Of a DNA stretch of 64,000 nt, positions 20,469 through 32,900 are shown piece by piece. The stretch spans positions 1 to 64,000 of the forward strand of contig VIIQ02000225.1 of NCBI GenBank assembly GCA_007449985.2, in the 5' to 3' direction. This DNA is from Desmodesmus armatus. Taxonomy: Eukaryota; Chlorophyta; Chlorophyceae; Sphaeropleales; Scenedesmaceae. The notes beneath the pieces are model-generated. The model searched no databases and was not told where the DNA came from. It worked only from the letters and a program-made list of their open reading frames with translations. Position numbers and translations under genes: made by a program. The first letter of the stretch is position 1. The number at the start of each line of letters is the position of its first letter.

Positions 20469-22227
20469 TCAGGTGTGCATGCCATCAAATGCTGCAGCAA
20501 GAGCTGTTGTGTTCTGAGCATGCAGGTCCCTTGTCGATGCTGTGTTGCCTGCCTGCCCCTCCCCCACAGCTGTCCTTGCTGCACACTCCTGATCCCCTGC
20601 CGGCAGTGGTGTTGCCGCTGTGACCGCTGCTGCCACTGCTGATGCAGCGTTGGGAGGCAGGGGCGCCACAGCTGCCAGCGCGGCAGCTGCTGTTGCCGCC
20701 TCACGTGCTGTCTGGCCCAACAAGTGCCCACCAGCCTGCGCTGCAGCATTGGTGGCGGCGGCAGCAACCCTTGCTTCAGCTGCGTGCAGCGGCTGATGGA
20801 TGCCTGCGATACCAATCAGCAGCTGCTGCAGCTCTGGCCATCGAGCCTCCTCCTCCCTGATTGTGTCTTCAGCGGCCAGCCACCGCACCAGCACCTCCTC
20901 GGCCACTGACTGATTTGCCAGCACTGCTGTTGCTGCAGCCCAGTCCCGTGCCATGACAGCCTCAAACACCACAACTGCCAGCTCTGCATGGCCTGCTGAT
21001 GCTGCTGCCTCAGCTGCATCGACCATAGCCTCAAGAGACAACTGTGGAACAGCCAGCATCAGCTGCACTATTGCAGTATCGCCGTTATTGGCCGCAACGG
21101 ACAGGGGTGTGAGGATCCCTCCTGCAAATTGAGCAGCAGCATCTGCAGCTGCATGTGCATTCAGCAGCAACGCTACTACTGCAGTGTGACTGTTGTGGGC
21201 GGCCAAGTGCAGGGCTGTAACTCCGTCTGCATGCCCTGCTGCGCCAGCATCCAACAGGAGCTGCACCACTGCGAAGTGACCCAGCTGTGCAGCACGGTGC
21301 AAGGGTGTGAGCCCAATTGCAGAAGCACTGTCCACTGATGCATGTGCATCCAGCAGCAGCTGCACCAGTGCAGTGTCGTTGCGCTCAGCGCAGTGCTGCT
21401 ATGTGCAGGGCTGTGGTCCCCTGTGCATCAGCTGCATCCACTGCTGCCCCAGCACCCAGCAGCAGCTGCACTACTGAAGTATGCCCCTGCTGCGCGGCTG
21501 CGTGCAGGGCTGTGTAGCCATTGGAGGCAACAGCATCCACTGCTGCTTGTGCACTCAACAGCAGCTGCACCACGGAAGTATGCCCCTGCTGCGCCGCTGC
21601 GTGCAGGGGTGTGTGACCAATAGACGCAACAGCATCCACCGGTGCATGTGCATTCAGCAGCAGCTGCACTGCTGTGCTCTGGCCGTGCTGCCCTGCCACG
21701 TGCAGGGCTGTGGCCCCCTCTGCACTAGCAGCATCCACCGCTGCTCCAGAATCCAGCAGTAGTTGTACCACTGCAGTATGCCCTCTCTGTGCGGCCAAGT
21801 AAAGGGCTGTGATGCCCTCTGCATCAGCTGCATTCACTGCTGCATGTGCACCCAGCAGCAGCTGGACTGCTACTGCACTGCCGTTTACAGCGGCTGCATG
21901 CAGGGCTGTGGTACCCCTTGCATTTGCAGTATTGACTGCTGCCTGTGCACCCAACAGGAGCTGCATTACTGCAGTGTTGCCTTCAAACGCTGCCTCCTGC
22001 AAGGCGGTGTACCCTTGAGTGTTGGCAGCGTCTACAGCTGCATTTGCGGCCAGAAGCAGCTGTACCACCGCAGCGTGACCAAAGTGTGCCGCTTTGTGAA
22101 GAGCTGTGCAGCCATCCTGGTCTGCAGTGTCCACTGGGACGCCAGTGAGCAGTAGCTGTTCTACTGCTGATGCATCACCGTCCCACGCTGCGTCGTGGAG
22201 ATCCATCCAAGCGGGTGCGTGCGCCAT
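20469..22227 (-). CDS. Ankyrin-repeat protein (array copy 5) with one internal frameshift
   Basis: The ATG at 22227 (MAHAPAWMDLHDAAWDGD) opens a 280-codon frame with about 8.5 ankyrin repeats ending ALHIAALR-stop at 21385. The repeat resumes in another frame as ERNDTALVQLLLDAHA and continues to 20469 (about 298 codons, three more repeats plus the C-terminal module REEEARWPELQQLLIGIAG). The junction near 21385-21395 is a net +1 change, best seen as a small insertion 'ctgcgct' after HIAA. The C-terminal tail is longer than in other copies and ends LAAAFDGMHT. Either this is a recent loss-of-function allele, a base-calling error, or a very short unrecognised splice. As written it encodes a truncated solenoid without the C-terminal module. 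Function unknown. Confidence 0.75.
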
Positions 22228-22457
22228 GCTGACAATGGTTACTGAAGTATCGTTAATGATCAGCAGCGAGTACGGGCATTCTCCCCCTGCTCGTAGCCAC
22301 TGCTCGAATATATGTGTGACTCTATTGCATCACATCACGTAACAACACTTGAACCGCACGAGGGGCACTGACATAGTCAAACCAAAAACAGATACTGGAA
22401 ACGAACATTTTTGTTAGTGAGAAAGCCCAGCAGCAGGCCCGCAGAAAGTGTGGCAAG

Positions 22458-22471
22458 GCCTGCGTCGCCAC
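22458..22471 (-). promoter_or_regulatory. Shared upstream motif GCCTGCGTCGCCAC
   Basis: Identical to the 14-mer upstream of copy 2, 231 bp from the copy 5 ATG. It is followed at 22482-22491 by the GCCACGTGGC palindrome seen upstream of copies 1 and 3, so this promoter carries both shared elements. Confidence 0.45.
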
Positions 22472-22481
22472 GTACACGTCG

Positions 22482-22491
22482 GCCACGTGGC
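22482..22491. promoter_or_regulatory. GCCACGTGGC G-box-like palindrome
   Basis: Third exact copy of this 10-mer in the array, 255 bp upstream of the copy 5 start. Here it sits in sequence not otherwise alignable with copies 1 and 3, which favours functional rather than purely inherited conservation. Confidence 0.45.
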
Positions 22492-23997
22492 GACGGTCGA
22501 TCGATCGGTGTCACAGACTGCCGTCACGCACCGTATGAGCCTTTCTCAATGAGCGACTCAGCATCAGGCAGGATGCCTGCACTGTAAAGGAGCACGAGGA
22601 GAGGACAATGTCTTAGCAGGGGTTTGGCCTGCAAGCGTTGCAGCGCGCAGAAGGCTGGCAAGCAATGCATGGATCATGTTGGCACTTGAGGCAGCACATG
22701 AGGAACCAGACCGTCAACGTGTTTTCCCCCTGCCTCAGCTTCGCAGATGTGCTGTTTGCAGTGCTGCTGGTTGTGGTGGGAAGTGTGCGGCTAGCGTAGG
22801 TAGATGGAGGCAGATCTGTCAAGACACCCTCTCACCGCGTGTTGGTGAAGTGTCTTATGAATCTGTTGGCGACCCTGGTTGAGCCGTTGCCGCAGCGCAT
22901 GCTTGAAAGGAGCGCTGCCGCTGAGTGTGATTGTAGCTAAGCTTTCTTGCACCTTGACCTGCACTCAGTGCTGCTGAACAAAGCCGCTTCAGCACAGCCT
23001 GTGCGGTGCCTACACGGTGCTTTATGTGAAATGCTGTGCAGGCACATGTGCCTTTGCAGCATGTGGGCTCTGACTTGTCAGGCCTTCCTGTTGCGCAGTA
23101 AGGAGGCACACGTGACAAGCTTGGTCGACACAATCATGACTGTATACAAGCCAGCTGTTTACTCGACCAGCATGATTCAGCCCATATGCGTAGCAATACA
23201 TCGCAAGCCGCACAACGTTGCAGCTGGAAGCCTGCCATGAACACACGTTCCTGTATGAACACATGCAGGTACCCTCACCAGCCGCTGCTTTGTTGAGAGC
23301 CCACATGGCAGCCCACAGGCTTGCACAGTATGCTGCACAATGTGTGCGCAACACGGCTGCTGTTGCGTAGCAACATACATAATGCATAGGTCCGAGACCC
23401 TCAAGGCTGGGCCTGTGAGGCACTTGGATGCGAGCAAAAGCAAAGCCTCCACTGATCTAAGCATGCATGCACATCACCGCCTTGCTCTGCCTCAGTATGG
23501 TACAACATACAGACTTCATGGTATAGTACAGCACACACGGCTGCCCTGCCCTGCACCGTGAGCTGTGCACACAGCCGGTATGACTGACAGCAGCAGGATA
23601 TGCACTGTGGGCATGGGCAGCATGCCAATCTTGGCTCCTGGACACAAGCAACGATGGGTGCAAAAGCAAGAAGCATGCCAGGGGCGCCCAAAAGTGAAGC
23701 TCTACCTGGCACCCCTGAGAATATCAACAAACACCAAAACACTCACAAAGCTACTGCACATGCCGAGGCAGATGCTAACAAACAGATAAGCAAGCATGGA
23801 AGAGATCTCCCAAGTTGAATTCCAGACATGCAAGATGATCGTGGCATACTGCCACAGTCACCCAAACACTACAAAGGGCTGAGCCCGCCTGAAAGCGCCC
23901 TGTATCTGCCATGCAGTCACGGGCAAACCAGACTGGGCCAGCGCAGACGAGCTACCACTCTGCATGTAACTGCGAACACAGGATCAGCAGGGGTCTT
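22492..23997. other. Intergenic region, no gene seen
   Basis: About 1.5 kb between the 5' end of copy 5 and the 3' end of the deubiquitinase gene. The frames are short and show no domain or splice pattern. The right part presumably includes the deubiquitinase 3' UTR. Confidence 0.5.
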
Positions 23998-26900
23998 TCA
24001 GTCTGCTGCCTCCTCATCTGCCTCACCCTCCTCCTGTCCCTCCTCCTCCTCATCATCATCATCTTCATCGTCCCCCTCCTCCATCTGCTGCACCTGCTGC
24101 TGCGGGGCCTGCTGCTGCTGTTGCTGCAGCAGCGCCGCTGCTTGCGCCCGCTGCTGTATGTTGCAGGCGTGCCCAATCTGCAATAGGGAATTCATGCGCG
24201 CCTGCACCTCGTTCAGCGCCCCAAGAGTGATGACACCCTGGTTCTGGTTGTTGCCAAAGTCTACCAGCGCCTGCAGGTCAGGGGTGAGCCGCTGCCAGAA
24301 CATGAACACAAACCTCCCCAGCAGCGTCAGGACATTGTACCTGCTCTGCCTGCCGTCCCCGTTCCCGTAGAGGGCAGGGTGCGCCAGAAGGTGCTGGTAC
24401 AGCAACCCCAGCAGCTTGTAGGCCCCCAGAGACGCCGGCGACACTGCTTGGCTGTACGAAAACACCCCCGGTGCGCGCATCAGCAGGTGCTGCTGAAGGT
24501 TGTTCCAGTGACCCCCGCCCCAATACATCACCCGCTGCATCGCACTCTGGTCCGCCTGCAGGATGATCTGGCTGAGGCTGAGACAGACCGTCTCCCACTC
24601 AGCCTCAGTGAAGCCCTGGTCTGAGAGCGGCACCCGCGGCAGCTCACGCGACAGCGTGTTTGCGGCCTCTGTGAGCAGGGCGCTGATGGCTGGGAGGTTG
24701 TTCCACGTGAGCAGCACGCACAGGTGCACCGCCCGCGGGCACTTCAGCAGCAGCTCAGGCGACGGCAGCTGCTGCAGCAGCGCCTCGTTCATCAGCTTGC
24801 GGAACGCAGGCGCAGGCAGGATGGCGCTGACGCCGTTCGCCGCCGCGTCAGCGCCGGCGTTGCCGCCGCTGCTGCTGGGGCTGCCGCCGCTGCCCTGCAG
24901 CTGCTTCAGGTAGGGGTTGTGGAATACGGGACCGTTGGTGCCACTCCTGGCAAGCTGCGGCAGGTTTGAGGCATGGCTGACCAGCTCATCAAGGAGGCTG
25001 ACCAGAGGGGCCAACTCCTCCATGGCGGTGTCGTCAGGGTTGGGGTCACCCATGATGTGGTGGATGAGGTCCGCCAGGTCTGGCACCAAATTGAACACCT
25101 GCAGGGTATTGAGGGCGGGTGGAGCAATCGGCGATGATGCAAACCATGAATGCGTCTGCAGGCCTTTTGTGTGTGTGTGTGTGGGGGGGGGGGGGGGGAG
25201 CGGAGGCACTGGGTGCGCAACAGCATACACAACTCTGGGCCCGTGACTGGTGCATGCACTGCCAGTGGTGGTGCATGCACTGCCAGTGGTGATTGTGAGG
25301 CTGCACGACCCAGGGCAAGACCTTGTGGTAACTCTGACTGCACAACGCAAGTGTGCTGATACACCATACATTATGAGCATGGGCTCCTGTCAGGCCGGAA
25401 AGCACCCACCTGCAGGAGGTGCGCAGCCGCCCAGGGCGAGCTCTCTGCAAACGCCAGCAGCACAGTAGCAAGCTCCGTGGGGATCTCGACCGGCAGGTAC
25501 ATATTGGTCCCCGGAGCCGGCGGCAAGCAGCCCCTCAGCAGCCCCACCACCTGCTCCACCGCTCCCACCAACGCAACCCCCAGCGGGGGCAGCAACAGCT
25601 GCCGGAGGCTGCGCTCGTCCTGGTGCTGCTGTTGCTGCTGCTGCTGGGCTGCCGGGTTCTGGCTGCCTGCTGCTGCCTCGGGGATAAGCATCAGCCGCAG
25701 CCGCAGGCAGGCGTGGACGTAGGCCTGCAGCTGGTGCGCGCAGCGCTTGCTGGCGGCCTGTATGGCCCAGCAGAGCATGTCAGAGGCCCAGGTGCGAGGG
25801 GTGGGCCTGGTGTCGTAGGGGTACTGCACCAGGAACATCTGCAGCCAGTAGGGGTTGGCCGCAACAAGCTCCAGGAACGTCTGCACAGTGACAGCAGCAC
25901 AGCAGCATGTTCAGCTGCATGCTTTACAAAAGCCCCTTATGCAGAACGCACCAGCTGCTGCAGTCCTGCGTGTAAGCATTTGCAAAACGAGCAAAGATGC
26001 CGGCTGGCACGTGATACAAAAAGTGGGCCGCTCCATGTCATCCAACAACCAGCGCACCGATGCAAGGCAAGCCACCCGAAACCTTGCATGCGATTTCAAA
26101 CTCAGCATGCACGTGTCCCTACAGCACCCCAGCACCAACACACCTGCATGCAGATTGTGCTGCTGCTGCCACTGCCCATGAGGCTCTTGAGGGCCTCGGT
26201 CCACACATTGGACTCGCTGCGCAGGTTGTCGACGGCGTAGAGGTACACCTTGAACTGGAACAGCACCCCAAGCCGCAGCAGCGCCTGTGACACCACCTCC
26301 GCCTCCTCCCCACGCCTGCTAGACGGCCCTGGGCTCTGCTGCAGGTCGGTCCCAAAGCCGCCAGGCTGCGGCCCGCTGCCGAGCACATCCAGCACTGGTG
26401 GGCCTGCTGCTGCGCTGCCTCCTGCTGCTGCGGTAGCTGCAGGGGCGTCTGCCTGGGGAGCCGAGGCGGCTGGCGTGGGGCTGGGAGAGACCTGCATCGG
26501 CAGGGCCCCGCTCCCGCTCGAGGGGCACGGCTGTGCCTGCTGCTGCTGCTGCTGCGGCTGGGTCGACGGGTCGCACACCATGCTGCTGTGCACCCGGTCG
26601 CTGCTGCCTGAGGGGACCGCCGCCAGCGGGAGTGGCCCGGGCGCGGCCCCACCAGCTGCTGCATCGCGCCGGCGCGACTTGCGCGTGGTGAGCTGGCCTA
26701 GGTCTCCCCTGCTGTCCACCAGCTGCCGCACAAACCGGAAGTAGTGCTTGTCCAACACATGCAGCTGCCAAATGAGGTGGATATTCTCCTCAGTCACGGA
26801 CCGGAACAAGCTCTCCGGCATGCGGTACGGCACACTGAAGCTGCCTGACCGCTGCAGCTGCTGCTGGGCACCGACAGCACCGGAGGCAGCAGCAGCATCT

Positions 26901-29900
26901 GCTTGCTGCATCACCTGCGAGGCATCGGCCGCGACCATGTCAACGTCGCTGCCTGCACCCCCTGCGGCTGCTGCTGCTGTGTCCTGCTGCTTCTGCTCGG
27001 CCGCACTGCTGCTGGCCCCTGCCTGTGTCGAGCGCCGCTCATAGAAGAGCATGTAGGCGCTGTGAGCGCGCTCGTACTCGTTGCGGGGCGCCCTGAGGTG
27101 GCGGGATGAGTAATCCTGGCTCTGCTTGCCGCCAAAGCAGGAGGTCTCCAGGAGATCCTCGCTCCATGGAGACACATCCTTGTCATCGAAGCAGTACCAG
27201 CGTGGGCCTTGCTCGGGGCCACACGTACTGCTGCTGCTGGTGCTGGTGGTGCTGCTGTTGCTGCCGGGGCGCTCCTTGATGTAGGAGTAGTAGTGTCCTG
27301 TGAAGGCAGAGCCCGAGTGCACCACAACGCCATGCAGGTCGTACATGTAGGCAGGATTGCTGCCCTGCGCTGACTGCCCCGCTGCTGCCCCGGAACCTGA
27401 GGAGGTCCGCACTGGCCGCCCCTGTCCCTGCTGCTCCTCTGCTGCCTTCTGCTGCGCGTCTGCTGCTGCCAAGCCCTCAGCTGTGTAGGGGAACATGTCA
27501 AGCTCCAGGGGGAACTCAAACCTGCAGCACAGCATCAAGATGCATTGCAGTCGAAGCCAAGTCAAAGGACGAGTTACCAAGATGCTGCATGACGAGTCCT
27601 AGGCTAGCCAGCGGCAGAGCGCACGAGCTGTGGACGGGAACAGTCTAGCTCCTGTCAGGCCTCACACCAGCAGCCCACGACGAAGAAAGCCCAGCAGCAT
27701 GGTGGTGCGCAACCGCCAGCTCCTTGCCAGCAGCATTATGCAGACGCTGGGGACCCATTGCCTAACCACCAGCAGGCCGGGAGGTAACACCAGGTGTCAA
27801 GCGCATGTCAATGTCCTCAGGCTTCTCAAGTTGTGTTCCCCTGGACCTGGCCGAGTGCGGGGTGCATACGAGCACAGACCCCAAGTAGCCAGCACACCAT
27901 GAAATAAGCACTGCAAAAAACCGCGCAGGAAATATCCAACTGCTATATCTGTTCTTCGATGTAATACTGCCACCGCCCACACAGGTCCCCCATACAGCTA
28001 CTGCCGCGTCCCCACCTGTCCCTCAACTTGTGGCGCGTCTGGTTGTGGTAGTCAAACTCAAAGCGCTTGAGGTGCACGCACAGCATCTGAGGCAGCGTGC
28101 GGATGGCTGTGCGCTTCACTGCAGGCACACGCTTGCCCAGCTCCTCACACAGGTACGCATTGTCACCCTCCATGAGCTCTCCCTGCACCGCCAGAGCATG
28201 CAGACAACAGTTACTCACAGCAGCGCATCAAGAGTGCCCAGCTTGGAAGCCAGTCGATGATTGCACTGATGGTGCAGCACATGATGACGCCAGCTACAAC
28301 ATGCTTGAAAAGGTTGCCATCCATATAAGGACACATAAGGACAAGGGGTTGACAAAGTGGTTCAAGCCCAACCAAGCTTAGTGCATGCAATATGCTGATG
28401 CAATTGCGCGGTGGCTGGCGATCATTGCAAGGTGCTTGATGGCAGTCCCCAACAAGCATCCTGGCCCTGAATGAGCCAGGATGCTTGATGACAAACAGCA
28501 TCTGCACGTGCGGGGCCAAGTACCAGCCAGCAAGCTTCCCGTCCATAAGGCCTTGGCACACAGCGGATACACACCTTGACATAATCCTCCAAACTCTTCT
28601 CCAGTGATCCCATCCCCTTGACCTCCACACTGATCTGGTAGAAGTCCTCATTGCGTTCACTGGTGAAGTTATGACCCCTGGGTGGCAGACGGCCAGTCAG
28701 TCGGCGAAGTCAGCATGCTTTCCCGTTTCCCAGAAAAAGGAGGGCAGTACTGCTGGAATGCAAAACAGCTTTCCCATTCCTTGCCGAGACACCAACACAG
28801 CAAGAGACACCAACAAAAGAACCGCAAGAGTGGATAGGCGAGCAGCAGCAACACCAGACTGGCACAAATGCTGGGTTGTGCTGCACAGCATGCATGTAGT
28901 GATAGTCCAGCCTGTTCTCCAAACACCGAGGGGGTATGCAGTTCGATGCCAGAGCCAGTGCCGCTACTTGCCTGCAAATGATCTGCTGTACAAAGGTGCC
29001 ACCCATCACAGGCTTGATGGCTGGCTGTTGGCTGGTGCTGATGAGATGCTGGTCAACACAGTCCTGCACGGCAGCACATGAAGAAGGTTTTGAGCACGAC
29101 AACACTTGGCAATGCAGCCGACCTGGACAGCAGCACAGCTGTGACCGTTGAGAGTGCTCACCAAGCAACACCTCACGAAGTATGAGTGTCGACACAGTGA
29201 GCAAGAAGACCCCAAGTTCAACCATGTCAGAAGCAGGATGGCCGTTTGCAGCTGCCAACAGCATTAAAGACTACAGGGTGCTGGCCACCTGTGCAGCACA
29301 ACAGAGCAGGACAGCACAGCACAGCACGTACCTGCAGTCTCGTGAAGAACTCATAGGCGTCCTGGTGCTCTTGGACATCAGTGGGTGTGCCGTCGTAGTC
29401 CTTGAATGCTTGCCAGAAGGCCCTGGGGTGAGCGAAGGTGGACTTGCTGAGCGCCAGCTGGGCAAAGAGGGCCTGCAGCTGCGCAAAGACGCTGTCCTCC
29501 TTCTCTGCCTCTGGAACCTGTCATGGGGCACACCAGGGTACGGTATTGCGGTGCAGTAATGTGCAGTACGGGCAGTGCAGTGCATGACATGCAGTACAAT
29601 CATGTAGAGTGACAAGGGACAGAGTATCATCCCCCCACTAGCCCGCGCGCCGCGATGTCAGCTTGGTGTCTGCAAGTAGGGGTGGTGAGGCAAGGAGGGC
29701 TGGCGAACCATCCAGAAAGACACGGGGTTACTGACATGCATACACCAAAGCTCTGGCAAGCCATACCCTTGGGTGTCTGGCACGTGAGCACTACATGCAC
29801 CCTCACACGACATCAGCCAGTCAAGGCTTGCTTGTGGTGCAGCACTACGCCGGACACCCCACAGAACATCAACCAGACAAGGCTTGCTTGTGGTGGAGAA

Positions 29901-32900
29901 ATACCGCGCACACCCACAACACTCAGCCAGCAAGTCCTGCTTGTGACAGAGGGACACCTTGCGCTCACCTCTGCGGACCCCAAGATGCCTGCCCTGATGC
30001 CTGGCTGCATGAACAGCTGCTGGAACACTGCATTCATGTAGCAGGTCGCGCCGCCGTTCTTCAGTCCAGCATACTGACCGGGAGCTCTCAGTGGCCTTGC
30101 AGCAAGGCCGAACCTGGTCAACACCTGCAGGCCCCACCACCACAGGCAGTGTGACAAGCAGGCAAAGCCCCTGAGTGTCTACACCAGCCTTGCATGTTGC
30201 TGGTGTCTCAGCTATTCCTGAGCTGCATGGTGCACTCGACACCACCATCAGTGAACAACAGGCGTCCACAACCCAAGTCAACACAAGCAAACACATACAT
30301 CATATGCACAAGACCTTTGGGCAAAATTCAGATGCTCCAGACTCACTTTGCCCATGGCAGCTACACAAATCCACGCTTAAACAGGCTCTTCCAGGTCTAT
30401 TATCAGAAGGGACACTTCGCTTGGCTCACCTGTTGCTTGTAGTGCAGCTGCAGCAGCATGCTGACACCCTCCTCCAAACTGGCAGGCGTGTCGCCCATCA
30501 GCTCCGCCAGAAGCTCCAGTGCTGCCCTGCGGGAGCTGGGTGTGGCGCAGTGCGGCTCAAGGCTGTTGGCACAGCGAGCCAGATTGAGCTGCCCCGCTGC
30601 TGCCTCCCCTTTTGCCACAGCCTCCGGGAACAGAAACTCCTGTAACAAGAGCCTCATCAGCCCCCCCTGGCCTTCACTGCCAACACCCCTGCGGTCTAGG
30701 ACTCGCACCAGAGCCAACACCAGCTGCAGCCGGCCCTGCAGCAACGCACACATCGGCTCCTGCTGCTCGTCTGCTGCATCTGCTGCATCGCTGTCGTCAG
30801 CCACGCTGAGCACTGGCTGCTGCCGCCGGGCCCGCCGCGCCCGCCGCTGCTGCTGCTGCTTTGTGTTCGGGCTGAGGGGCCCTTGCGTAGGCCCTGCTGA
30901 TGCCATGGCCTGCAGTGTTGCGACCTCCTCGTCCAGCATTGCGTTCGCTGTTGCAAACAGCTGCTCCGGCAGCATGCCCCAGCTGTGGCCCAGCTTTGTG
31001 AGCATGGCTGAGAGAAGCTGGTAGAACTCCGTACAGCTGCCAGGCTGCTGCTGCGCCAGGGGCCGGGCGTCTGCCAGGCAGCTCAATAGCCAGGGCAGCA
31101 GCCGCGGCCTGTTGCTGTCGATGCTGGCGAGCCGCTCAAGCAGCTCCCCCGCCTGCCGCCTGAGCGCACCGTAGTAGGGGCTCAAGAGCACGCGGGTGAC
31201 GAGCAACGGCTGCTCCGCCTCCAGCAGCAGCGGCTGTATCAATGGCGGGTGCTGCTCCAGAAGGCGCTGCAGCAGCTGTAGCGCCTCCCGCGCCACAGCG
31301 ACGTCTCTGCTGCTGTCATCGTCCAATACGGACGCGCTTGCCGCATCGCTGCCCCACAGCTGGCTTGTGTCCACAGCAACGCTGAGCAGCGTGTCAGCCA
31401 TCAGTCTCAAGGTGGCACTGCTGAACAAGGTCGCCAAACTGGGCCCTGCTGCTGCCGCACTGCCGCCATTGGCCGCCGCCTGCTGCTGCAGTGGCAGCGG
31501 TGGCAGGTCTGCACCCCTCTGACGCTGCTTGGACAGCGTCGGCGCCTGCTGCTGCTGCTGCTGCCCTGGCAGAGGCGAACTGACCTCCATTGCAGGGCTG
31601 GGCGGGTGATGACAGGCTGTTTCAGAGGTGGTGGCTGCTGCCTTGCTGACAGGGGCCGCGCCATCTGGACTGTCACCTGCCATCTCACTGCTGACTGCAT
31701 GCTCAGCCCCTTGCTGGGCATCTGCTAGAGGCATGCTGGCACTCTCCACGGCTGCACCATTTGCCCCCACAAGGCTGCTTGCAGGAGCCGCCAGCCGAGC
31801 TACGCCTGCTGGCTGGCCGGCCCCACTCTCTGCCCCGCTCATAGCACTCGGACCGTTGCTGTGGCCAGCTGCTGCTGCCGTTGCCCAAGGGACTGCCTGC
31901 CAGCCCTGCGCTGCGTCTAGTAGATTGTGTACCAGCACGACGAGGAGCTCCGAGAGCTGCCGCCGCACGTGCAGGTCTGTGCTGCTGCATATGGACGCTT
32001 GGCGTGCGGCATCGAGCACAACCTCCAGCCCCCTGCTATGCAGAAACTCCTGCTGTTGGACCTCCCTGTGATGCTGGTGCTGCACAGCACTCACCGCGGC
32101 TGCGTCTGCTGCTTGTGATGGGGGCGCTTCTGCAGCGCCTGCCTGGCCTGAAATGGGCGTCGGTTGCGCAGCTGGTGCTGTGGCTGCCGGCGAAGGGCAT
32201 GCGCTGCCTTCTGCTGCAGCATCCCTGTCGGCTGATGCAAGCAGCACCTCATCAAAGGTAGGGAACAGCAGCGCACACAGCGCTTGCAAGCCGTACAGCA
32301 TCTGATACGGTGCACACTGCTTGTCTGCTGATGTGCCACTGCTGCCACTGCTGGTCAACACGCTGGCAAGCTGCTGCTGCTTGTCTACAGCACACACACA
32401 GAAAAGCACAGAGACAGCGGAGCACAGTTAGCAGGACTGTCGACCACCTGCAGTCCACAAGCACATGTAAGCACCTTCTCTGCAGAGGTCTGCAGAGTTC
32501 GACAATGCCTGTCCCCCAAGGTGTGTTCAAGGTGGTACCAGGGACGTGCTTTGCAGCCAAACACAGGCCCCAGTTGTGGCATGCATATTCAGCGCAAGGA
32601 TTGCTGCCACACATGGCCACACAACTAAATGAAGCCTAAAATCGCCCGCCAAGATTACAGTACAGTGAAATATGCAAAGCACCATGCGCAGCACTGCCCA
32701 TGTGCGACAGCATACACACCCTCCGGCCTCAATCACAAGTGGACACCCCAGTAAAGCACGTTTTGCCTGTCATGTCAATGCATCTGCTGGTTGGAGTCGC
32801 TACGGCGACACACACACCTGGGCCATCTAGGGCGGCCGCCAAGCGCTCTGACAGGGCTGAGTGTGTCGGCAGCGCTGCCAGCAGCTCCAGAGCCATGCTG

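Noticed and set aside
23998..24130. Separate acidic/Gln-rich small protein at the end of the deubiquitinase gene
   Set aside because: It is the in-frame C-terminal tail of the last deubiquitinase exon.
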